Part shown: positions 46,699 through 58,095 of the stretch, piece by piece
Numbering within the stretch: position 1 is the first letter of the stretch
Layout: every line of letters starts with the position of its first letter
Origin: Cycas panzhihuaensis
Lineage: Eukaryota; Cycadophyta
Reading direction: 5' to 3'
Assembly: GCA_023213395.1 (NCBI GenBank)
Contig: CM041465.1
Span: forward strand, 240,071,741 to 240,135,740
Length of the DNA: 64,000 nucleotides
The notes under the pieces: model-generated
Told to the model about the DNA's origin: nothing
The model's database searches: none
What the model saw: the letters and a program-made list of their open reading frames with translations, nothing else
Made by a program: the position numbers and the translations under genes

Positions 46699-48270
46699 TT
46701 ACCTAGCAGTGGCGTAGATGCGCGACCTAACCTTATTACTAGCTTCAGGGTGATATTCTTGATGAGCTAGATATCGCATAATGTCACCATACCACTCGCT
46801 ATTAGTGAGCAGATGAGGAGAAGTGTCTTGGATGGTCAAAATAGACTCGTTTGGGAAAGAGTTGTCAATAGGAATGCCGCTCGCGTTGGGGATGGTAGCA
46901 TCAGCTAATTGTTCTGCTACTATCATTCCCTTCTTCGACTTCCTATTGATGACTTGCAAGTCAAACTCTTGAAGTAGGATGGCCCAACGACCTGCCCTAC
47001 CCATGAAGTCTGAACGAGTAAGTAAGTAATGCAAGGGATCGGATTGAACGATCACCTTGGTTATATTGCCAAGCAGGTAATGCCTAAACTTCTTGGTTGC
47101 ATGGACTAAGGAGAGGCATTCCTTTTCGACAGGAGGATAGTTTAGCTCAGCAGCCACAAGAGTGTGGCGAATGAAATAGATAGCTCTCTTGGTTCTTGAG
47201 TCATCCTCCTGTGTGAGCATTATGCCCAAGGATTCATCAATTGCTGAGGTGTATAAGATGAAGGGCCTATCAAAGCGAGGGGGGGCCAGTGTAGGAGCAG
47301 AAATAAGAGCTTCTTTGAGTCCTGCGAAGGCTTTTTGAGTCTTATCAAACCAAACAAAAGGGGCTCCTTTCTTTAATAAGTTTGTAAGAGGCTTGGCATT
47401 TATAGTAAAATCTGCTAAGAAACACCTCAGAAAACCAAGCCTACCTAGAAACGACTTAATTTGTCGTTGGGTTCTAGGTGGTGGCATGTCAAGGATTGCC
47501 TTAACTTTTTCCAGATCAATTTGGATTCCTTGTTGGGACACAAGGAAACCCAAGAGTTTGCTTGAAGTGATGGTAAACACATATTCGAGCGAGTTCAAAC
47601 GGACGTGATACTTGCAGCATCACATGAAGATGGCACATAAGTTGGAGGGATGATGGGCTCTGGTATGCGAAAGGCCCATCATATTGTCCATAAAGACCTC
47701 CAACGTATTGTTGATAAGGTCATGAAAGATGAAATGCATGGCCCTTTAATAAGTAGCCCCTGCATTCTTGAGGCCAAAGGGCATTGCCTTGTAGGCAAAG
47801 GTACCTCATGACATAGTGAAGGCCATCTTTTGACAGTCTTTAGGAGAAATCTAGATTTGGTTATAGTCAGAGAAGCCATCCATTAAGGACATGACTTCGA
47901 ACTTGGTCATACGATCAATTATTTGATCAATAAAGGGGAGAGGAAAGTTGTCCTTAGGATAAGCATTATTTATGTCGTGGAAGTCAACACATATATGAAT
48001 AGTCCCATTCTTCTTAGCAACGGGAATGATATTCGATACCCACTTAGGGTAATCGATGGAAGAAATGAGTCCCGTATCTAGAAGCTTCTCAACCTCCATC
48101 TTAACAGTGGATGAGAGCTTCGGGTGGAGGGGACGCTGCTTCTGATGCACAGGACGAGCGTCAGGAACAGTCATAAGGTTATGCATGATGATGGAGGGGT
48201 CGATTCCCTTCATGTTGAAATAGTCCCACGTGAACACATCGCAGAATTCCTAAAACACGAGGGAGTATTC
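46699..48270 (-). pseudogene. Element C reverse transcriptase-RNase H
   Basis: Long open frames at 48,237-47,851 and 47,598-46,699. RT blocks include KMEVEKLLDTGLI, YPKWVSNIIPVAKKNG, DFHDINNAYPKDNFPLP and SLMDGFSDYNQI. The catalytic box reads VFMDNM near 47,685-47,700, so one of the paired Asp residues is Asn. RNase H follows (RPFILYTSAIDESLGIML, VEKECLSLVHATKKFRHYL), then a tether to INT. Stops lie between 47,600 and 47,850. This is the best template in the window for judging what A and B have lost. Confidence 0.87.
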
Positions 48271-49109
48271 CCTCACTTCATCAGGAGTACATTCTGCCCC
48301 TACCTTAATGATCTTATCTGAGGCAAGGATTATGTCCTAAGATGCCCCCATGTACATAGCATTCCCCTTCTCGAAATGGAGGGGGGCAAGATTAACAGGA
48401 AGAGAAGAAATGGAAGAAGGGATCAGGTCGGCTAGTGTGGACCCAATCGCTAGGACCTTCTGGTGGCTAAGCTTGTGGTGGCCAGAAGGTAAACTGGGCG
48501 TGGAGCTAGCTAAGTGCTCCAGCAAAGCCTTGTCGTCCTTGAAGTAGTCCACCCTATGGATGACCTGACTTCGAATGGATGAGGTGCGAGATGGTATGGG
48601 AGTGATAGGACCAGTATGCCTTGTAAGCTGCCCAACATCCCTAAGGGACTCTGAGGGAGAGTCAGGGAGAGATCTCTCATAAAAAGCAAGAGGGAAACTC
48701 TCAATGCCATCACCTATGGAGGGTGGTGGAATGAAAGAGCTAGGAACCTGATGATCGACATGCATAATGACATGTGACATATGAAAGTGACCGGGCTCTA
48801 TAACAAAAGGGGTCATAGGGGGAGACCTAGAACTAGAAGAATGCCCCCCATTAGCGCAGAGGAAGGAAATAAGATGAGGAATGTCCTCATCCTCACTATG
48901 GGACCCGTCATCATCAAATATAGCAAGGTACCCATAGCTTCCGATGCCGATGGGGGCGAAATGCATTAAATCAGGGGAAGAAGATATGGGATCTTCTTCG
49001 TGGTAAGCGGAATCAGGGATTCTGATGGAGCAAGCCGAGGCATGATTGGAAGGGTGTTTGTTTCTCTTCGTATAGCCATGGCTTGCCTGAGCAGAAGGCC
49101 TAGTTTGTT
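48271..49109 (-). pseudogene. Element C PRO-RT linker
   Basis: A largely open, Ser/Pro/His-rich frame (48,966-48,337) in the same phase as RT, with the acidic stretch DDDGSHSEDED near 48,895-48,930. No domain recognised; likely part of the Gag-Pol polyprotein. Only isolated stops. Confidence 0.6.
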
Positions 49110-49491
49110 TAACGAGCGATCACTCATGGGAGACAACTTTCATTTGTCCGTTATGGACAAATTTAAGTTGCCCCTAATGGGTAGAACACACAGCTCCCAT
49201 TTGGTCAAGCCATGGTCGACCCAGAAGCAGGTTGTACTCAATGTCAACATCAAGGACAACGATGTTAGTAATGACAGTCCTATCCTTGAAAGTAAGAGGT
49301 ATCGAGACAGATCCCATGGGAGTCTTCTTAATACCATCGTAACCCTGACATCGCCATGGAATAGGTTCCAAGGTAGAAATGTCAAGCTCTTGCATGATGC
49401 ACAAGGGCATGGCATTGACGGAAGAACCGTTGTCCATGATGATTCTTTGCAATATGTAATCAGGAGTATCTATGGTAATCATGAAAGGCAA
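49110..49491 (-). pseudogene. Element C aspartic protease
   Basis: The open frame at 49,491-49,174 contains the active-site loop IMDNGSSVNAMPL, with Asp present, and the second block IEYNLLLGRPWLDQMG. A short downstream part after a stop reads LKFVHNG. It cleaves the polyprotein. In phase with the linker and RT. Confidence 0.8.
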
Positions 49492-52115
49492 GTTCTATTG
49501 GCGCTCCCTTCCACTGGACAGGGGAAGATCTCTAGGATTGAAAGAGATGATGGGTTCGCAACTTTGGGTTGTGCCCAAGGCATGAATAGACGCGTTATTC
49601 GATCTTAGAGCTTCCAAGAGGAGCATTTGTTGCTCTGGGCAAGACATCTATGATGGACATCCTGACAGCCACGATGAGAAGCTCTTCGACTACGGAGAAA
49701 GGCTTACCTCTCCTTATGGGTTGGGTAAGGGCTCTTCTAAAGTCGAATCAACTGGGGCAGACGGGAATACTCTTGGGAAGTGCAGGAATCTCTAGAGGAA
49801 CAACTTCCAGAGGAGGATCAAATTGCAAGGTAGATGCGGAGGCACCAGTTGCCTCCTTTGTGACTTCAGACTGGGTCAAGGCATAGAGGGGAGTGGTCTT
49901 AAGCATCTAAATCACCTTCTTTCCCTTGTTACAGGACCACGAAGGTGAAGGAGCATGGCAGTCAGGGGAGCGTGAGGAGGAAGATGAACCTCATATACCC
50001 TTCCCTCTACCATGCAAAGGATGAGAATCAGGGGATCTATCCTAATTCTGGCTATTCCTTTATTGAACATCACGACCACGTTTCCCATATTTGGAGAACA
50101 GATCCCTATGAACGGGTTGATCGAGGTTAGGCCTCCATGCCTATCTAGGGGATGAATCGCACGGCGGGGCATCATGTGGGTGTTGCACCCAACAATGCGA
50201 ATCATCATGGAAACATTCCCCATGGATGGAACACCACCTCTTCTCAAGGGGAGGGTCGATCCTCCTTACTTGAGAAGGTTGGGTGTTACCCCTTTGGGGG
50301 GAATGGCATGAGAAGCTTGCTGAACTAGTTTATGGGAGGTCGATGATGAATGGGATTGGAGTTTAAGCTCCTTCATCGTATGCTCGAATGAGTGAATAAC
50401 AGAGGTAAGAGGGTCTAAGGTCCTCTTAGTTGGATGAGAGGTAGACCTGGCAGGTTGCGAAGGTTTAGTTTCCTTTGCTGGGGGAGGTGCCTCATGACGT
50501 TGTGAGGGCTTAGGAGGTTTCTTGAGTCTGGCTTAGATCTCAATAGCCTCTAACACCAAGCATCTCGTAATCAGGAGCCGCATGTGGTTGCCCCCATCTT
50601 AAGGACTTCCACATGCACTTCAGGGCAAAGTGCATTGACGAAGAGATCTCGTTTCAACTCTTCAGGCAACGTGGCCTTGGTAGAGTGAAGGAGATCATGA
50701 AATCACCTCACAAAGTCATGATTCATTTCATCGTGACCTTGTCTAAGTAAAAGGAGAGCTTTCATTCTGCTTTCAAATGGACGGGCTATGTTAAAGTAAT
50801 TGACGAACTCATCCACCAATTGCTGGAATGAGAAAATGGAATGGGTAGGGAGATGGTAGAACCACTTGAGGGCATCAACCTGCAAGGATTGTAGAAATAG
50901 TTTCATTAGAATATGGTCGTAAGCCCAATAATCTATACACGCCATAGAAAAACTACACACATGCTCGGTTAGGTCTTATGACGAAGTTCTGTCGAACTTG
51001 GGAACTTCAAGAGGGTGAGGTGGCAAGTTAGTCCTTAGCACCTCAACGAATAACGGCGTCGAACAGTAGTCCATAAAGGGATGTGTCCTTACATGGGCTA
51101 AAGGATTAATGAATGGTAAAGAAATATGAATGGATAGGGGTGGTAAACCCGTCCCTCCTTGGGAAAACGCCCCTTGTTAGAAAGGGGGTTGAGGATAAAT
51201 GTCTTGGAAGGGGGGCATGCTCCCTTGCGAAGGCATGGAAACATGAGTTACGCTAGATGGTGGAAATGAAGGGTGTGGGATTGGATTCTACCCATATAGG
51301 CCACCTGTGGGTGGCGCAACCCCATATGTATGCAATGAGTCTACCCCATAAGCAGGGAGGTGGTTTCCCCTACCCTATCCCCAAGGTTGAGACGTGTAAC
51401 CTGGGGGCAAGTAAAAGGATAAACCACCAGATGGGTTTTGAGTGTATGTAGGAGCAGGTCCTATATAGTTGATGGTAGTAGCATTAGTAGGGTCTCAAGG
51501 CCTACTAGGAAACACATGTGCCATGTTTCAAGGTGGCGCATTCGTTTGACTCAGAAATGGTATGCTAACCCCAAGTTAGAGGAAGGATATACTGCAAATG
51601 GGCCCTGAAGAAACAGGACCATGGCTAGGGATAGATGGTGCAACACTTGCCCTGGAAGCCAGTGTAGACATGGCATGGGACGAGTGTGCGTGGGTAGAAG
51701 TATCATTTGCTATAGGAGGCACAGACACGGATGAAGAAAATGCTACATTACGCAGAACTTCTTCAAACCACCTAAGACGTGGTTGATTGCAAGTTGCTCA
51801 GAAGTACTCACTGAGCGCTTCGACCATGTCGGCAAGAGGGGTATCCTCGTAGCCATATGAGGATGATGGGATCTCGAATGTCGGGGACCCCTTAGGGCGC
51901 CCCTCATAAGATTCACCAATAAGATAGTGGGTCTCGTAAGGAGATGAGCCTTATGTCGCATGTGCAGAAGGATGAAACTCATAAGGGCGAAACGGGTCAC
52001 CTAGATAATAGATGGAATCATTACCCTCGTGGGTGGATCGTGGAATGGACGTGGGAAACTCTTGAGTTCTCGAGACCATGGTGTGGTAAGCCCAATCAGA
52101 CTGGTAACCTTCCAT
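49492..52115 (-). pseudogene. gag: Element C gag
   Basis: I choose the ATG at 52,115 (MEGYQSDWAY) because A has the same start. The core lies at 50,960-50,560 (ALKWFYHLP, LVDEFVNYFNIARPFESRM). An intact CX2HX4HX4C motif (CSIHGECFHDDSHC) follows at about 50,196-50,240. The C-terminal part (50,190-49,492) is full of stops. The frame begins upstream in the conserved PPLLEDP block, but without an ATG. Confidence 0.75.
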
Positions 52116-52360
52116 TGTCGAATCGGGATTCGATGATGAAAGGGAACAAGGCGATGGGTCTTCTAACAATGGTGGCAAACCTCACAAGCGACGTGGGAAA
52201 CGTCACATGCAATGCCTTTGCGAACGTTGTTAGAAGAAAGCAAAAAGAGGAAAATAAAACAAGTACGTTGGGGGCAGCCTAACTAAAATGCAGGATAAGA
52301 AGATTACCTAAAGGTAAGAACACCAACGAAAAGGGGAAGCAAAACTAGTTCCTTTACTGG

Positions 52361-52382
52361 CAGTTCCCTAATATGGTCACCA
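52361..52382 (-). promoter_or_regulatory. Primer-binding site (element C)
   Basis: TGGTGACCATATTAGGGAAC on the - strand, 1 bp inside LTR2, nearly identical to the PBS of A. Confidence 0.8.
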
Positions 52383-52383
52383 G

Positions 52384-54979
52384 TGAAACGCTTGCCGCAG
52401 GGTGGTGTCCCTACGTCTAGTAAAAGGGAGTGAAATGTGCAAAGCCAAATTAAACTAAACAGTAAGGACTTCACTTTGCAGAGCGTCTATGTGCCAGAGT
52501 GCAGATTTAGAACTGCAGAGGTGCCTGGTTGCTTCCAGGTAGCAATGCAAAGTGAGTCCTTCCTACCCCTCGGATGGCCGGGAAGAGGAGATAGTGCCTA
52601 GCGCATTGCATCTTCTCGAAGGAATGAGAAGGCAACGAAGTAAGAAGGCAAGTAAAATAACGTCTAGGCGCAGACTAGAAGGGGGTACAATACGGGTAGC
52701 TCTAACACAATGTAAATAATCTAGCTATGCTAAGCTAACTGATGGATAAAACAATGTAAAGTAAACACATATTCCTTTTTCCCTTTTTAATTCTTTACAT
52801 GTTCCTGACTATATAAGCATATGCATAAAAGACAACGGTGTAAAAGAGATATGTAGGGAATAAGAAGAGTACCTAGATCTAGAGTCTGAGTGGAGTGTTG
52901 CTCGTCCCTTTAGTTCCTGCTCTTTTCTGCTCCAGTTGTTGCGCATACGATGCTGGTCGACGATAGTTGCCGTAAGCAACCGAAGAGGGTCTAACTTACC
53001 TCCCCTTAAACATGCAAAAATAGAAAGCAGAAAAGAAGCAAAAAATAAGAAATAACAAGAAATGCACTAAATGTAGAACCAACCTGCTATGGGTTTCGTT
53101 CCACGCGCAGCTCCACTAATGCGAGATCCTGCAAGCAAGTTAGGCGAGTACCTTCCTCTCGGAAGAGGGGCCACAAAGTAGGCCAAGTATAGATGCTAGA
53201 CTCAAATAGAACTATATAAATCGACATTGAGCATCAATATATGATAATGTAAAGTAACAATATGTAACAAAATCTCCCGCCAATGTACACCATAAGCAAC
53301 ACCCAAAAAAGAGAAGAGCATAGCCTCAGAATGGCTAACTCACCCACAAAGAATCTCTATGGAACTCGAAAAGGGAAAACGGGCTCACAACAAGGTCACG
53401 GGACAGTAAACAGTGAGAAAGAAGAGAGTAATGGAAAGGTATGCAGATGCCCAAGGAACGAGATGCTATGAACAACAAATCGTTGGGTTGGGTGAATGGC
53501 AAACCATTAACCAACAAGGAAAGGGTTTGGGGCTTATGCAGGGCCCAAAACTGATGAGTGGAAATCTAGAACCAGCGTGGCAAGGGGTTGCTAACACTAG
53601 TTTTAGCTCCAAAACTAGATTCCCAAATCCCCTTAACCCGATTCCTAGGAAGGTACTAAAGATAAAGGGAAAGAGAATAAGGGATAGAACCCTTGGGGAG
53701 AAGGATAGCAAGGGGTCAGAACCCCGCCTTCCTCCCTCAAATCCTCTTTGTGTTGCCCCTTTTCAATAGCCACCTAATGACGGGTTGATTGGGATGATTG
53801 GGAGAAGTAATAATATCTCAAAAAAATAAGGAAGTAATGCTAATTAAGCATAACAACATGAAGGTACACAGACTAAAAGTTTATTCACCAAAACATGAAG
53901 AAACCACAAAAATTGCAAAGTAGAAGTAGAGAGTACCTTGTTGTGGAAGAACCAAACATAAATTTGCTGTTAAAAATAACAGAGATAACCAGCATTAGGT
54001 GGACAATAGTGGCAGGTTTTTTGCAAAGAGAGGAGTGTGAAAATGTCCTTGTAAGTTTGGGGCCTTGGAAGTTGGTCTTTTTAGAGAGCTTTTGGTAGTA
54101 ATCCTCCTTGAAGCCTTGGTTACCTGTAAGAAGATGTAAAGCCTACTGTTTGGAGCTGTGGGGGGTAGCAACGGTCCCTGAAATCTAGCTTGCAATAGTG
54201 TATCCTTCCTTGTAGCAGGTTTCTATGAATGTAGTATATGTTTTGTATGTAAATTGAGCAAGAAGTTAGAAAAATGGGCAAAAGATCCTAAGATGAAAAA
54301 TAAAAACTCTCTCTATCCCCTGTCCATTGTAGGTGAACATTGGGGATGTCAGGGCGATGCAAATCGACAGGCGCCACGCGGTAGTTCCGCAAAAAAAGTG
54401 GAAACTATCACGTGGTTCTCTTTTTTGAAATTTAAACAGTCGTACTATGGCAAAAACTGCGATACCGCTAAGTTTACAGCGGTACTAGACTGGCAACAAA
54501 AAAAAAGAAAAAAAAGCAGAAATAAAGGTTTTGGAGTTATTACTAAGGGTAAATTAAGCTTGAAACTACTGGGGGGAAATACCCAGATGATGGGCAAGTA
54601 GCCAAAATAGTAAAATGGGTCTCAACTAAGGAATTGATCAGACTTAGAGGAGACCGCAACATGAGCAAAATGTCGTAACATAGGCAAACATGACTGGCTA
54701 AAACATCCTGAGAGGTCATGGAGATGGAGTGGGTGGCTGTGCGCCATATGGGGTGTAGCATTCGCTAAGGAATGCCCCCATTATGAGTCATCATAGGTTG
54801 ATAGTGTGCTGTAAGCACATGTAATATGATTAGGCAGAGAAGTAATACATGCAGGTAGGTATATGTCAAGTAGTCTACACTAAATAATCTCAATCAAGCA
54901 TGAGCAGGGAGAAGTGAGAATGTATACTTGAACATACTTAAGTTGATGTGTCTCAAGTCCATTCCCGATGGGGGAAACA
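52384..54979 (-). repeat. LTR2: 5' LTR of C and at the same time 3' LTR of unit D
   Basis: On the - strand it begins TGTTTCCCCCATCGGGAA and ends GCGTTTCA. It matches LTR1 (38,557-41,161) throughout. On its left is C's PBS. On its right (54,980 on) is D's decayed polypurine tract and extra RNase H. A GGTAC/AAGTTT cluster lies at 54,440-54,486. Confidence 0.9.
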
Positions 54980-55056
54980 CCGCCTTGGTAGCGAGCCTCA
55001 CCGCCGTAAGCGTGATGTGATGGCAAATGTTAACAACCAAAGACATGAGTAGCACA

Positions 55057-55059
<3 letters not shown>

Positions 55060-55101
<42 letters not shown>
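55060..55101. repeat. (TA)n microsatellite in unit D
   Basis: About 21 TA units at the same place as in C (41,246-41,279), so the tract pre-dates the duplication or is seeded repeatedly. Confidence 0.9.
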
Positions 55102-55102
<1 letters not shown>

Positions 55103-55361
55103 CAATAATGAATAGCATATGGACCAAGGGTGTCAGCGAGTGTCGTGGCAGAACATGTGGACAAGGGAGACGGAGACGAGGACAACATAGGGGCTGCCTA
55201 CGCATCGTCTAAGCATCGACCTATAAGCTAATAGAGCAGATGAAGGAGATGCCCCCTGTTGCCGAAGTGCAACAGGTAATAAGAGGGCATCCAGCAAACT
55301 GAATAAGCATATCGAACTAAAAAGCGATCAAAGACTCAGGCACAGGCTGGCCAGGCAAGCC

Positions 55362-55784
55362 TCAAAGGTGATCACTAAGAAGAGGGAGGCGACGCTCAAG
55401 GATGAGGAGGACGAGGCCATCTACCTCAGCATTGAGGTCCCTAAGGATGTGTTAGATATCTACTGATGAGAAACGAGCTAGGAGGGATTTGGCAATTGAC
55501 GTGAGGGTTCTCAGGTGAGGGCATCACACCTGGTAAACCTGAGTGAGATGGGACACCATGACCTGAGAATCGCAAAGTAACACGATGGATCCGTGGTGGA
55601 AACAGAGAGCATTGGTAAGGGCTTTAATAACGGTCGTGTACTCAGCTTCGTTATTGGTTGCCTTGGGAAGAAAGACCCTGGAATACAGGAAGTCATGCTC
55701 GGAGGGGCTACGAAGAATCCATGTAGCAGTGGAAGGTCTAGGGTTACCGTAGCTTCTACTATCGGTAAAAATGTAAAGAGACAT
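55362..55784 (-). pseudogene. Unit D extra RNase H, one or more stops
   Basis: 140 codons like A and C. It has YIFTDSRSYGN (Asp), NNEAEYTT (Glu), LLCDSQVM (Asp) and NAEVDGLV (Asp), so the acidic residues remain. A TGA follows VYQV near 55,524, at the position where A also has a TGA. Further changes (HILRD) are present. The frame starts MSLYIF. Confidence 0.8.
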
Positions 55785-56311
55785 GTCTGAACACTAAATC
55801 CTAGCAGCAAGTAGATAGTGACAAGATGAAAAGAAAAACTCAAATGGCAAACAAAAGGGGGCCGCGAAGGGTAGGAGGACCTAGCAATGAGGTTACCCAA
55901 GGATAGGAGCAAGCAGTCTGACCACTGTCTGAGAGTGGGTAGAGAAAAGGCACCCTGGAGCACCAAAGGTTGCTTTGGGAACCAAAACATGCCCTTAGAC
56001 GAGAGAGCATTTCCTTTGGGGACCCCAAGAGGGAGAAAGGGCTGTGGAAACAAGCCCAGGGTGGCGAAATGAGCCAAATGAGTATAAACTCAGGCATGCA
56101 TGGGAGTGGCATGCAAAACAATGTAGAAGGGTCCTAAAGAAAAATGCAATAATGAGGCACCATAAATGCCCTCGCAAGAGAGGGAAAAAAGGGCATCAAT
56201 AAAGCACAACAGGTGACAGGGCCAGAAGGTAAAGGTGATAAGGGAAACGGGACAGTCCCAACGACTATCGCAGAGTAAAAAACGGAGGAAGTGCCCGTTA
56301 GGACCCCCGCC
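55785..56311. other. Divergent spacer of unit D
   Basis: Nucleotide match to C and A. The open frames on either strand are not a known family. The RNase-H-side box reads ATTTGAG (mutated). Confidence 0.4.
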
Positions 56312-56318
56312 TATATAA
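56312..56318 (+). promoter_or_regulatory. TATA box of the antisense PMD gene (unit D)
   Basis: TATATAA in CCGCCTATATAAGGAAA, 167 bp before the ATG, matching A. Confidence 0.65.
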
Positions 56319-56478
56319 GGAAATCAAATGAAAACCATATTCATTTTCATCGGCTCTCATGCAAAACTAGAGCCATTTCCTTATGGAGCAGAGCACTGCC
56401 CAATTTTGAAGGCACACAAGAGATGATTCTACCATCAGATCAGAGTACGGTGAGAGTCAGCAGGACCAGAGGGACGAG

Positions 56479-58095
56479 ATGGCGATTACCAGGCCAGACC
56501 GAGTGAGTAGATCTCACAAAACCCTCCCCATTTCAAAGTTTAGAAATTATTACTTTTTGAAGTTTTTTAATACATTTTTTATACCCCTTATGGGCAATTG
56601 GATGCCTCTCGAAGTCTGAATTAGACCCAAAAAGAGGCGATGACCTGGGCATTAGGGAGCCCTGGTCCCGGTGGGCCCCACCGGGGTCCACCATAAGAAA
56701 TTTTATGATTTTCTGGGTAGAAACCCCCCCTTTTTGGGGGGTCGCCATTTGTATCGCAGCCAAGATCACGGTGCCATGATCATGGCTATGGGATCCCACG
56801 ATCGCCGCGGGACCCATGCTAAATTTAGTGGTACCACTAAGTTTAGCGCGGTACCCAGGCAGAAAACTAGAAAAAAATAAAAGAGGAGCCAACCGGCCCC
56901 AAATTTCAAGCAAGAAAAGCAGAGAGATAGCTAGGAGCATAGATGACTACTAGGAGGCTAACCTTAATTGATTTTTGGTAATTGCAGGCAGTTATCGCAG
57001 TGGATAACCACGAAAACATCGGCATGGCGATGCTGAGTTATATAGAGATGATGTCCCAGGAGGACAAGGTGACCTTGCAGAGGTGTGGCCTATACAAGGC
57101 CCTGAAGACACCTCAGTTCACATCAGACTAGAGACTACTGGTGGACATCATGTCACACTGGGACCTACGGAGGCATGTTTTCCACTTACCTCAGGTAGGC
57201 GACATGACCGTCACACCAGGAGACATCTAGCAGATTCTGGGGTACCAAGATCGGGAGGCCGGTGGGCGGGAACGCTGCCTAGCACTGAGGTAGCTCACAG
57301 AGAGGAAGCCCTGTTCTTCACAGAGGCTGACAGGTAGGAGCAGAGAGGAGTTCCCCTCCAGACTATACTGATGTCATAGATTCCTTGGGTAAGGAAACTG
57401 ATCATACTGTGCGTTCTATTCCAGATTTCCCAGAAGCAAAACTACATAGAGATACTAGGTGGGTGGATAGATGCAATGCGCTGCTGCGAGGTAGGCAAGA
57501 GGATGGATTGGGCCACCCTGGTAGCAACGAACCTCATCGCATAGCTAGACACCATCCAGACGACCGGCAAAGGGGGTCTATCATACATCATATTGCTGTA
57601 GTACTGGTTCTTCGACCATTTTGCGGCAGTGGCACCAACGGGGGGACCATACCCCATAGTAGAGTGGGCCTCGATGGTCCACAGGTGGCAGACTCAACTC
57701 AGAGGGATGGAGGATCAGGCTCATATCTAGTAGTTAGTGGAGGCGACATCGCTGGACCTCCTCATCCTGACAGACTATGTAGAAGAGCTGTATAAGACAG
57801 TGAGGTGGGAGAGCGACGACGAGGCGAGCGGAGCAGGAGCGCTTATATATGATGATGATGATGATGGGGGAGATGAGGCTAGCCCATCACAACCTATCCA
57901 GGGGAGCAAAGGGTCCATCCAGGGCTACCGGAGGAGAGGCAGGCCCATCAAGGGCACCAGATCAGAGCAAGAGGGCAAAGTGTCAAAGGAGGAGCAAAGG
58001 GTCCATCCAGGGCTACCGGAGGAGAGTCAGGCCCATCAAGGGCACCAGATGAGAGCAAGAGGGCAGGCCCAGTAGGGGCACCAGATGAGAGCAGG
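56479..58095 (+). pseudogene. Unit D antisense PMD gene, first (C-type) copy
   Basis: Exon 1 is 56,479-56,502 (ATGGCGATTACC, donor GTGAGTAG). Exon 2 begins 56,988 after TAATTGCAG. The PMD reads LLVDIMSHWDLRRHVFHLP, then frameshifts scatter it. An 88-bp tandem duplication (units starting 57,904 and 57,992) covers the GPSRATGGEAG-type repeat region. The copy ends without a normal exon-2 end and runs straight into a second, A-type PMD exon. Confidence 0.7.
56818..56847. promoter_or_regulatory. 30-bp GGTACC palindrome in intron 1 (unit D)
   Basis: TTTAGTGGTACCACTAAG with arms GCTAAA and TTTAGC; 14 of 15 pairs match. D and C share the same single mismatch, while the CG/CG pair of C is TG/CA in D. 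The symmetric change keeps the palindrome. Confidence 0.75.

Larger units (their letters stand above)
38557..54979 (-). mobile_element. Element C: Tat-like Ty3/gypsy element, least decayed copy
   Basis: On the - strand: 5' LTR 54,979-52,384, PBS, gag, PRO, RT-RNase H and INT. The antisense PMD gene (on +), extra RNase H, polypurine tract and 3' LTR 41,161-38,557 follow. Total 16.4 kb. Same layout as A but a different subfamily by LTR sequence. pol is open over long stretches with a few stops. RT has a changed catalytic box and INT lacks part of its zinc finger. Confidence 0.9.
54980..58095 (-). mobile_element. Unit D: 3' internal part of a C-type element
   Basis: Read from LTR2 outward: a decayed polypurine tract (CCAAGGCGG), (TA)n, the extra RNase H, a divergent spacer, and the antisense PMD gene exon 1 and exon 2. 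It is homologous to C at 41,162 to about 44,150. It ends in the Gly/Ala/Ser/Arg repeat region of the PMD gene, where A-type sequence takes over. Confidence 0.75.
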
